A stretch of DNA of 5,257 nucleotides, taken from NCBI GenBank assembly GCA_009778265.1, contig WRKA01000115.1, positions 1 through 5,257 on the forward strand, given 5' to 3'. The DNA comes from Methanomassiliicoccaceae archaeon. Its GTDB lineage: Archaea > Thermoplasmatota > Thermoplasmata > Methanomassiliicoccales > Methanomethylophilaceae. Below, piece after piece: positions 1 through 5,021 of the stretch. A model generated the notes under the pieces. That model was not told the DNA's origin. It worked only from the letters and a program-made list of their open reading frames with translations, and did not search any database. Position 1 is the stretch's first letter; each line of letters starts with the position of its first letter. The position numbers were made by a program, and so were the translations under genes.

Positions 1-6
1 ACACAC

Positions 7-303
7 TTATTCATCATCTTCGTGATCCTCTTCGGCATCTGTTAAAAAATCGAAGAAATCATCCCATGTCAGAAAGACAGTATTTTCTTCATGGTCCCAT
101 TGAATGATCTCTTCGCTGCCCGGTTGAAAACAAATAGGATCGCCGTAGGATGTGTGTCCTATCGCGAACATATTTGCGGGAATGAATGAATTGCCGCCCC
201 TTACGATCAGAGGTTTGTTCGCAACTCCGAAAAATTGAAAATCGGGAATGAATATCTGACCGCCGTCCGAGAATAATAACCATTCTTTGTAGGCCTTCGG
301 CAA
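7..303 (-). CDS. SUKH (SMI1/KNR4) domain protein, conserved part
   Basis: This is the uninterrupted conserved part of a SUKH-superfamily protein. Family hallmarks seen in order: LPKAYKEWLLFSDGG at the start (first codon is TTG, read as Leu by homology), FAIGHTSYGDPI at residues 46-57, EIIQWDHE at 65-72 and TWDDFFDFL at 79-87, then a very acidic tail (EEDHEDDE). SUKH proteins are cytoplasmic; in bacteria many act as immunity proteins that bind polymorphic toxins, others are general interaction modules. No toxin gene is visible, so no partner can be named. TTG at 303 is the first usable start in frame, but similarity to the family (ATQEQIDAFERSEKVSLPKAY) continues about 20 codons upstream without a start codon, so this is not the natural N-terminus. 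The 3' neighbour lies outside the window. Family assignment is fairly sure; expression as a functional protein is doubtful. Confidence 0.7.
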   Translation of the reverse strand: MPKAYKEWLLFSDGGQIFIPDFQFFGVANKPLIVRGGNSFIPANMFAIGHTSYGDPICFQPGSEEIIQWDHEENTVFLTWDDFFDFLTDAEEDHEDDE

Positions 304-437
304 CGAAACCTTTTCCGATCGTTCGAAAGCGTCTATCTGTTCCTGTGTGGCGGCCGCTCTGAGATCAATGTCCTCTGTAAATGTGGATATGTGCGATATT
401 ATTGGGTGCGTTCTATCTCCTCCAGGATGTCTGTCAT
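304..437 (-). pseudogene. Frameshifted 5' part of the SUKH gene
   Basis: Upstream of 303 the SUKH frame stays open to the stop at 496-498 and reads ISTFTEDIDLRAAATQEQ then IDAFER, the expected N-terminal SUKH helix leading into LPxxY, yet it contains no ATG, GTG or TTG. In the neighbouring frame an ATG at 437 opens MTDILEEIERTQ and then stops at 399-401. Joining the two frames near 399-404 would give a normal N-terminus (MTDILEEIERTQ followed by ISHISTFTED). The simplest reading is a single-base loss around the AATAATA tract, making the gene a recent pseudogene, or a sequencing error. A programmed shift is less likely because I see no slippery heptamer. The exact crossover could lie anywhere from about 402 to 437. 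Confidence 0.5.
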
Positions 438-526
438 ATATGAAAAGGAACTGCTCCGTATTAGATGTTGTGATTATCGCTTCTTCATCAACCAGTCATC
501 GAACGAACGTACGTAACGACCAAAGA

Positions 527-534
527 TTAATTAT
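527..534 (+). promoter_or_regulatory. TATA-like box for ubiX
   Basis: TTAATTAT is centred about 25 bases before the GTG start of ubiX and there is no Shine-Dalgarno between them. That spacing is what is expected for an archaeal leaderless transcript starting at or next to the start codon. The element is near-symmetrical and AT-rich, so it could also serve the divergent SUKH side. The match to the archaeal TTTATATA consensus is only partial. Confidence 0.4.
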
Positions 535-555
535 CGCATCAAGTATCACAGTATC

Positions 556-1098
556 GTGAGATCCGTAATTGCAATAACCGGTGCGTCGGGCATCGCGTAC
601 GGCGTGAAGATATTGAAAGAGCTTCCGGGTGAGAAGATATTGATAATATCGGATATGGCGAAGAAGATCATCCCTCATGAAACGGAATTGACTGTCGCGG
701 ACATAGAGAAACTTGCGGATACGGTATACGACGATCACGACCTTTTCGCTTCTATTTCGTCGGGAAGTTATGGTTTCGATTCGATGATCGTGGCTCCGTG
801 CAGTTCTTCCACGCTGGCAAAGATCGCGTCGGGTCTCGCCGACACACTGATAACAAGGGCGGCGGCCGTTGCGATAAAGGAATCCAGGAAACTGATCGTC
901 GTTACACGCGAGACGCCGAAAAGCGCGATAATGCTGGAGAACGAATTAAAACTGGCGAGATGCGGCGTCACGATGCTTGACGCCAATCCGGGATTCTATT
1001 CCCATCCTAAAACGGTGGACGACATAATATCATTCATCGCCGGACGCTGTTTGGACCAACTGAAGATAGAACATTCCCTCTATAAAAAATGGGAATGA
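556..1098 (+). CDS. ubiX: UbiX flavin prenyltransferase
   Basis: UbiX/Pad1 family flavin prenyltransferase, 180 residues, a normal length. It joins a dimethylallyl group from dimethylallyl phosphate to reduced FMN, producing the prenyl-FMN cofactor of UbiD-type decarboxylases in the cytoplasm. Seen in the sequence: the FMN-binding ITGASGIAYG at residues 7-16, SSGSYGFDSMIVAPCS at 68-83, the helix TLAKIASGLADTLITRAA at 86-103, VTRETP at 116-121 with the family glutamate, and PGFYSHPKTVDDI near 145-157. GTG at 556 is the only start before the upstream stop and leaves four residues ahead of the first strand. No UbiD gene is in view. In archaea a known client is the UbiD-like anhydromevalonate phosphate decarboxylase of the modified mevalonate pathway, so a role in isoprenoid synthesis is plausible here but inferred. 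It is convergent with the nucleotidyltransferase gene, with 38 bases between them. Confidence 0.95.
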   Translation: MRSVIAITGASGIAYGVKILKELPGEKILIISDMAKKIIPHETELTVADIEKLADTVYDDHDLFASISSGSYGFDSMIVAPCSSSTLAKIASGLADTLITRAAAVAIKESRKLIVVTRETPKSAIMLENELKLARCGVTMLDANPGFYSHPKTVDDIISFIAGRCLDQLKIEHSLYKKWE

Positions 1099-1136
1099 TG
1101 ATCATATCGAGTTTATTGAGATCCCTCTATGTCGGA

Positions 1137-1445
1137 TCAGCCATAGATCGAGACCCCGTTCTTGATTATGCTTTTGACCGCCGAGAGATCGTCTGCGGTC
1201 ATCACATCGACCTCTTTGCACAGTGTTTCTATCAGATCGAGCCTGAACCCGCTGAGTTCTATAAGGTCTGATATCTCCCCGGCCTCAATATAAAGATCTA
1301 TGTCGCTGTTGCGATCGGCGTCACCTCTGGCGTATGATCCGAAGAGCATCACGGATGCCACGCCGTACCTTTCGGCGATAGGCCTGACAAGATCTGCGAT
1401 CTCATCTACCGTGTAGATGTGAGCTGAGTGTTTAACCATATCCAC
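1137..1445 (-). CDS. MNT-type minimal nucleotidyltransferase domain protein
   Basis: A 102-residue DNA polymerase beta-like minimal nucleotidyltransferase. After an N-terminal helix (VDEIADLVRPIAERYGV) comes the active-site signature LFGSYARGDADRNSDIDLYI: G36-S37 and the metal-binding D48 and D50. The third carboxylate is probably D80 in KEVDVMT. All key residues are therefore present and the enzyme should be active. Relatives (MntA type) modify a partner protein with AMP from ATP and form toxin-antitoxin pairs with HEPN (HepT) proteins. No HEPN gene flanks this one: leuS is upstream on the same strand and ubiX converges from the other side. GTG at 1445 is favoured because a TATA-like box sits about 25 bases upstream; ATG at 1439 is the alternative. 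It lies 54 bases after leuS but probably has its own promoter. Family certain, biological role unknown. Confidence 0.88.
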   Translation of the reverse strand: MDMVKHSAHIYTVDEIADLVRPIAERYGVASVMLFGSYARGDADRNSDIDLYIEAGEISDLIELSGFRLDLIETLCKEVDVMTADDLSAVKSIIKNGVSIYG

Positions 1446-1466
1446 CGGATGAGAATTTACGAATTA

Positions 1467-1474
1467 CCATATAA
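1467..1474 (-). promoter_or_regulatory. TATA-like box for the nucleotidyltransferase gene
   Basis: On the minus strand TTATATGG is centred about 25 bases before the GTG at 1445. This is the same spacing as the box ahead of ubiX and fits leaderless transcription. It lies in the 54-base gap after leuS, so the small gene can be transcribed independently of leuS. Confidence 0.4.
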
Positions 1475-1499
1475 CCATGATGATTGCTGAGCCTCTCCT

Positions 1500-4400
1500 T
1501 TATTCAAGATATATCGCCGGCCTTCCCGGCAGGGCGGCCTTGGACTTTCCCTGCGGATCGTATATATCTCCGGCGTTGGCGGAGATCACTTCCACCTTAT
1601 ATCCTATTTCCGAGGCAATGAACTGCGCCGCCGCCGATAAATGTTCGAATTCGTTCAGCTTTAGCAGTGCTCGACGTCCCTCGTTCGAAGTTCTGCTCAT
1701 ATCCGTCGCCATCTTTTTCGCAAGTTCCGACGCCGCTTTTCCGTATCCTTTTATTTCCGGATCGGACATGCACATCTTCGTCAGCGAAGGGATATCCAGT
1801 CTGTTCTCTGATACCAGGTCAAGCGCTATGCTCATCACTTTAACTTTCCACTGCGGCGTTGTGTAAAGTATCACTCTTTTGGGACTCATCCCGGTCACTT
1901 TGATTATTTGCGATATGTCGGAAATGACGTCGCGTATCAGCGTCTCGCCGAACTCCGCGCCCGTGTCCCCCGGAGGGACCTCCGGATATTCGTATTCGGA
2001 CACGAGACCTTCGAATCCGCACATCTCCCATAATTCTTCGGCGATATGCGGGGTTATCGGCGCCATCGCCGATATCCACGTTCTCAGAGCGTCCCTTATC
2101 GCCAGGCTGCTGCATCCTCCTCTGCGGACGTACCATTTCATATCGTTGAACATCTCGAAGTAAACTTCCGCTGCCATCGTTCTGAGATCGAATCTTTTCA
2201 TCGCCTCGTGGATGTTCTCCATATGCGTTCCGTATCTGGAATACAGCCATCCGTCGACGTCCGATGTACCTTCCATCTCGAATATCGAATTCAGTTCCTC
2301 GGTCATCGTTATGATGCGGTCGAGACGCTGACGGTACGTCATCACTATGTCCTCGTCCCATTCGACGTCCACGAACAGTGACGCTATGTGCGCGTAATAC
2401 AATCTCAGAGAATCGACACCGAACTTCTCCGCCGCGCCCGGGATAGGCTGTGCTCCTCCTTTCGATTTCGATATCTTATCCTTCTTCCCTGTCTCGTCCT
2501 TCTTCTTGGTGATGTACCAGTTCACCATTATCCCCTTGGGTAATTTTTCCGGCGGAAGGATCGCAACGTGATTGAAAAGGAACGTCGGGAAATGGACCGT
2601 CATATGCTCTTTGCCGCCCAGATTGAGATCGAGCGGGTACCAGTACTGGACGTCGTCCTTTATCTTCGTCAGTAATTCCGCCGATATTCCCGTTTCTTTT
2701 GAAACTGTACCGACATCACCCTTTCCCAGTATCACGTGATCGAAGAACGGTTCGGTCATCTGTTCCGCCGATATCTGCTTACTGTTGGCGTACATCGATA
2801 TTATGTAGTATATGGGATACAGGGTCGAATCCGATATCGCTTCTATCGTCCACCTCTCATCGAACGGGAATTTCGTGCCGAGCCAGCTGCCCTGTCTTAC
2901 GCACGCCCTTTCGCGGAACCATTCTAAGACCGTGTGAACATTGTTCTGATATTCCGGAGGATTGATGTCCATCGTCCTGCAGTGGTCGCTCGTCCTCTTC
3001 GTTAATTCTTCATCCGCGTAATTGATGAACCACTGATCGTCCACACGCTTTATCATCACCGGGTTGCCGCACCTGCATATCACTTCTTCGTTCAGATCGT
3101 AGAACAGTTCCGCTTCTCCGGATCCGATCATTTCCGCTCTCATCTTATCCTTCGCATCCTCTACCCGAAGACCTGCGAATTTGCCGCAGACGTCCTTCAT
3201 GCGTCCGGTGTGGTACCCGTCCTTGTACACCTGTTTCTTCGCTTCTTCCAGTTTCGGATCCCCGGACCTTTCTATGCCCATCGACTCTATGATGTCCTTT
3301 GCCGGAAAGTCGCCGTAACCGTCCATCGATATTATCGAGATCGGAACGGCAGAGTCTATCTGTTCTTTCGTCAGCCCGTATTCTTTCATTATGAGGGGAT
3401 CGTTCTTCACATCCTGCAATGATATCCAATCATCGGGAGCGTCCGACGGTACCGATGTCACAAGTCCCGTGCCGACGTTCGGATCGCAGAACTTCGCCGG
3501 GAATACCGGAACGCTGCGATGGATCATCGGCGCTTCGCACATCCATCCCACCATCTCTTTTCCGGATATCGTTCCGACCACTTCGCAGCCGTCCTTCTGA
3601 TATGCCAGTTTCTTAGCTGCGGGCGGCGATACGATCCATGTTTCGTTATCTTTTTTCATTTTCACATATTCTACGTCCGGGTTCACCCAGAAGTTCACCT
3701 GCCCGTACACCGTCTCCGGTCTGAGCGTTGCGGCCACCAGGAAAAGATCGCCGCATCTGAACTTCAATAACGTGTACTCCTGTGTCTCCGCGCTGCCGCC
3801 TTTCGATATGTCCGTCTCCGACGCGTCTATCGCCACCGGCCCGCATTGTACGCATGCGGGCGCGAAATAAGGTTTTTGTATCAATAAACCGGAATCGTTC
3901 AGTTTTCTGAACTGCCACTTCATGAACATTCCGTAATCTTCGTAGAGTGTGCATGTGAACCTTCTCCAGTCGGACAGGAAACCGAATCTTTTCCAATAGT
4001 CGTTCACATAAACATCATTAAAGAATTCGACGACCGCCATCGGACCGTTAAGTCCCTCGAGTTTCTCGGGTGTGCATCCGTTGTTCTTCAGGTACGAGAT
4101 CATGTCCTCTTCTTTTTTCATTATCCGGTGAGCCAACGTCACGGCACCGTTCCCGGTCGCGTGCGTGCCTACCGGAAAAAGAACGTTGTGCCCCGTCATT
4201 CTCTTATACCGGCCTATCGCGTCCGAATAGGTGAATCCTCTCATGTGTCCTACGTGAAGATAACCCGTGACACCGGGATACGCGAAAATGATCATGAACT
4301 TCTTTCTTCCGTCCCTGTCGGCGTTCTCAAGCTTCCTGTCGGACCATGTCCGCTGCCATTTGTCTTCCATTTCCCTGTAGCTCGAGACCATGCCGTACAC
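1500..4400 (-). CDS. leuS: Leucyl-tRNA synthetase, archaeal type
   Basis: Class Ia leucyl-tRNA synthetase of 966 residues, a normal archaeal length; it charges tRNA-Leu with leucine using ATP. Domains in order: Rossmann catalytic start with the HIGH-type motif HVGH at 49-52 in YLHVGHMRGFTYSDAI; the CP1 editing domain at roughly 215-400, with TLRPET at 225-230 and VPSDAPDDW at 317-325, whose Asp before Trp matches the editing-site aspartate; VICRCGNPVMIKRVDDQWF at 440-458; STLYPIYYIISMYA at 525-538; the KMSKS loop as KISKS at 642-646; an anticodon-binding helical region to about 810 (TPHIAEELWEMCG); and a C-terminal domain ending in ALPGRPAIYLE. No key motif is missing. An in-frame TAG immediately precedes the GTG at 4400, so that is the first possible start; ATG at 4391 (Met4) is an equally plausible one. 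It diverges from the RHH-ftsZ unit. Confidence 0.96.
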   Translation of the reverse strand: MYGMVSSYREMEDKWQRTWSDRKLENADRDGRKKFMIIFAYPGVTGYLHVGHMRGFTYSDAIGRYKRMTGHNVLFPVGTHATGNGAVTLAHRIMKKEEDMISYLKNNGCTPEKLEGLNGPMAVVEFFNDVYVNDYWKRFGFLSDWRRFTCTLYEDYGMFMKWQFRKLNDSGLLIQKPYFAPACVQCGPVAIDASETDISKGGSAETQEYTLLKFRCGDLFLVAATLRPETVYGQVNFWVNPDVEYVKMKKDNETWIVSPPAAKKLAYQKDGCEVVGTISGKEMVGWMCEAPMIHRSVPVFPAKFCDPNVGTGLVTSVPSDAPDDWISLQDVKNDPLIMKEYGLTKEQIDSAVPISIISMDGYGDFPAKDIIESMGIERSGDPKLEEAKKQVYKDGYHTGRMKDVCGKFAGLRVEDAKDKMRAEMIGSGEAELFYDLNEEVICRCGNPVMIKRVDDQWFINYADEELTKRTSDHCRTMDINPPEYQNNVHTVLEWFRERACVRQGSWLGTKFPFDERWTIEAISDSTLYPIYYIISMYANSKQISAEQMTEPFFDHVILGKGDVGTVSKETGISAELLTKIKDDVQYWYPLDLNLGGKEHMTVHFPTFLFNHVAILPPEKLPKGIMVNWYITKKKDETGKKDKISKSKGGAQPIPGAAEKFGVDSLRLYYAHIASLFVDVEWDEDIVMTYRQRLDRIITMTEELNSIFEMEGTSDVDGWLYSRYGTHMENIHEAMKRFDLRTMAAEVYFEMFNDMKWYVRRGGCSSLAIRDALRTWISAMAPITPHIAEELWEMCGFEGLVSEYEYPEVPPGDTGAEFGETLIRDVISDISQIIKVTGMSPKRVILYTTPQWKVKVMSIALDLVSENRLDIPSLTKMCMSDPEIKGYGKAASELAKKMATDMSRTSNEGRRALLKLNEFEHLSAAAQFIASEIGYKVEVISANAGDIYDPQGKSKAALPGRPAIYLE

Positions 4401-4424
4401 CTAGAACGGGGCGGAATATGCGTC

Positions 4425-4441
4425 TTTATTATATATTTATA
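4425..4441 (-). promoter_or_regulatory. TATA region of leuS
   Basis: The minus strand reads TATAAATATATAATAAA here, 25-41 bases before the GTG at 4400. It is the strongest A/T block near leuS, and transcription would begin about 25 bases further on, giving a leader of zero to about 17 bases depending on the start used. The block is nearly symmetrical and so could also fire towards the spacer on the plus strand. Confidence 0.6.
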
Positions 4442-4458
4442 CACACATCCGTATATCG

Positions 4459-4474
4459 GACAAATGTCAGACAC
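4459..4474. repeat. Imperfect inverted repeat related to the palindrome at 4536
   Basis: GACA-AA-TGTC (4459-4468) overlaps AATGTC-A-GACA (4463-4473). The latter matches 10 of the 12 arm bases of the 13-bp palindrome at 4536-4548, and the two centres are 73 bp apart, close to seven turns of the helix. A second site for the same dimeric regulator is a reasonable inference. TCGGACAAA also starts just before it at 4456. Confidence 0.45.
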
Positions 4475-4475
4475 G

Positions 4476-4500
4476 TACGCATCTCGATAAGAGTTGCGTA
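4476..4500. repeat. Long inverted repeat in the leuS/RHH spacer
   Basis: Arms TACGCATCTC and GAGTTGCGTA pair at 9 of 10 positions around the 5-base centre GATAA. It lies between the two divergent TATA elements, so it is outside both predicted mRNAs unless transcription starts further back than expected. It could be a protein-binding palindrome or a stem-loop of an unrecognised small RNA. Confidence 0.6.
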
Positions 4501-4515
4501 GCGGTCTTGTCTTGT

Positions 4516-4545
4516 TCGGTCGGACAAAGACCGACAATGTCCGAC
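4516..4545. repeat. Two overlapping inverted repeats, mutually exclusive as hairpins
   Basis: TCGGTC (4516-4521) pairs with GACCGA (4529-4534) across 7 bases. GTCGGACA (4519-4526) pairs perfectly with TGTCCGAC (4538-4545) across 11 bases. The arms overlap, so only one of the two stems can form in RNA. The second stem is followed after one base by TTTTT (4547-4551), which resembles a terminator on the plus strand but is also the beginning of the RHH TATA box. Confidence 0.55.
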
Positions 4546-4548
4546 ATT
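4536..4548. promoter_or_regulatory. 13-bp palindrome, candidate operator of the RHH-ftsZ promoter
   Basis: AATGTC-C-GACATT is a perfect inverted repeat with a single central base. It ends exactly where the TATA box TTTATATA begins (4549), in the position of the TFB recognition element. A dimer bound here would block TBP/TFB assembly. Since the first gene downstream encodes an RHH DNA-binding protein, and RHH dimers bind short inverted repeats, autoregulation is the natural inference. Confidence 0.5.
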
Positions 4549-4556
4549 TTTATATA
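4549..4556 (+). promoter_or_regulatory. TATA box of the RHH-ftsZ unit
   Basis: TTTATATA is an exact match to the archaeal box A consensus. Transcription should begin about 25 bases downstream, near 4578, giving a leader of roughly 49 bases to the ATG at 4627. This also argues that the open frame extending back to 4507 is not translated, because the promoter lies inside it. Confidence 0.65.
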
Positions 4557-4584
4557 CTACTTATGTTCTATAGTGTTTCAGAGC

Positions 4585-4606
4585 AGAAGGGATGGGCTCT
4601 ACGGAA
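4585..4606 (+). repeat. Leader element, copy A (before the RHH gene)
   Basis: AGAAGGGATGGG, four variable bases (CTCT), then ACGGAA. The same element recurs at 5000-5021 with ATGC in the variable position, 18 of 22 bases identical. Copy A sits at the predicted 5' end of the mRNA, starting about 7 bases after the expected transcription start and ending 20 bases before the ATG at 4627. Confidence 0.6.
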
Positions 4607-4614
4607 TGTCTGAA

Positions 4615-4619
4615 AGGTG
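4615..4619 (+). promoter_or_regulatory. Shine-Dalgarno deciding the RHH start
   Basis: AGGTG matches the archaeal anti-Shine-Dalgarno and lies 7 bases before ATG 4627, ideal spacing. The other in-frame ATG at 4606 has only GGGATGGG about 9 bases ahead, within the repeated leader element. This favours 4627. Confidence 0.55.
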
Positions 4620-4626
4620 GAAACAT

Positions 4627-4992
4627 ATGGACGACGAAAAAGCTGAGATCAAGAAAACGATCCGGATGGGACCGAGCGATTACCAGTTACTGGTGGATTA
4701 TTCGGAGGATCACCCTGAACTCGGCGGCGAATCGAACATCATAAGGACCGCCATAAAGGAGTATATCAAGAGGGATGCTCGATGTACACCTGTATCGGAC
4801 AAAGAAAAGGGGATCTTCGTCCCCTTATCGGAAAAGGTATTGGTCGCACTGCATATGATAACGGAAAAAGGACTCCAGGATACGGAAGCAGAAGTTGTCA
4901 AGTATCTTGTGACGAGGGCCTTGGACCCGGTCGACGGGCCGTATGCGAAGGAATTCGCTAAGGCGCTGGAGCAGTGCGATCTGACACCGTAA
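4627..4992 (+). CDS. Ribbon-helix-helix regulator upstream of ftsZ, apparent tandem RHH
   Basis: A 121-residue predicted DNA-binding protein. The first unit is a clear ribbon-helix-helix: strand IKKTIRM (8-14), helix starting PSDYQLLVDYSE (16-27), and helix ESNIIRTAIKEYIKRD (35-50). The second half repeats the same layout: strand GIFVPL (62-67), helix SEKVLVALHMITEKG (68-82), and helix TEAEVVKYLVTRAL (86-99), followed by a charged helical tail. It may therefore be a single-chain two-RHH protein. Cytoplasmic, with no signal or membrane segment. An ATG at 4606 would add seven residues (MSERWKH); ATG 4627 is favoured by its Shine-Dalgarno. ftsZ follows after 80 bases on the same strand without a T-run terminator, so they are probably co-transcribed. 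In haloarchaea the RHH protein CdrS is encoded directly before ftsZ2 and controls it; this gene is a positional analogue, longer than CdrS, and orthology is not shown. Likely autoregulated via the palindrome at 4536. Confidence 0.85.
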   Translation: MDDEKAEIKKTIRMGPSDYQLLVDYSEDHPELGGESNIIRTAIKEYIKRDARCTPVSDKEKGIFVPLSEKVLVALHMITEKGLQDTEAEVVKYLVTRALDPVDGPYAKEFAKALEQCDLTP

Positions 4993-4999
4993 CGAAGAA

Positions 5000-5021
5000 A
5001 GAAGGGATGGGATGCACGGAA
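5000..5021 (+). repeat. Leader element, copy B (before ftsZ)
   Basis: AGAAGGGATGGG, ATGC, then ACGGAA: 18 of 22 bases identical to 4585-4606. It begins 8 bases after the RHH stop codon and its last seven bases (5015-5021) run into the 5' arm of the stem-loop at 5015-5048. I see no TATA box at the corresponding upstream position, so this copy probably acts within the RHH-ftsZ mRNA rather than as a promoter element. Confidence 0.6.

Noticed and set aside
487..540. Short minus-strand open stretch ending in SFDDWLMKKR
   Set aside because: It looks like the C-terminus of a protein, but it is only 18 codons, has a stop directly upstream and no start codon, so it cannot be called as a gene or a definite remnant.
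347..559. 70-codon plus-strand open frame in the SUKH-ubiX gap
   Set aside because: It is antisense to the SUKH 5' region, has a Ser/Thr-rich composition and overlaps the ubiX start; no family features.
1516..1530. GCCGG/CCGGC inverted repeat at the 3' end of leuS
   Set aside because: It lies within codons for the conserved LPGRPA end of the synthetase and is not followed by a T-run, so it is more simply explained by coding sequence.
1840..2361. 173-codon open frame on the minus strand inside leuS
   Set aside because: Low-complexity Arg/Gly/Asp-rich translation typical of an out-of-frame reading of a real gene; leuS is continuous and well conserved through this stretch.
4340..4352. CGGAC-CAT-GTCCG inverted repeat in the leuS coding start
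   Set aside because: It resembles the spacer palindromes, but the arms are only 5 bp, it is entirely coding, and TCGGAC recurs elsewhere in leuS as ordinary Ser-Asp or shadow codons.
4507..4626. Extended N-terminus of the RHH protein from a TTG at 4507 (or a GTG at 4573)
   Set aside because: The palindrome and TATA box lie inside the TTG extension, and the added residues look like translated promoter. GTG 4573 is only about 20 bases from the TATA centre and lacks a Shine-Dalgarno, while ATG 4627 has AGGTG at 7 bases.
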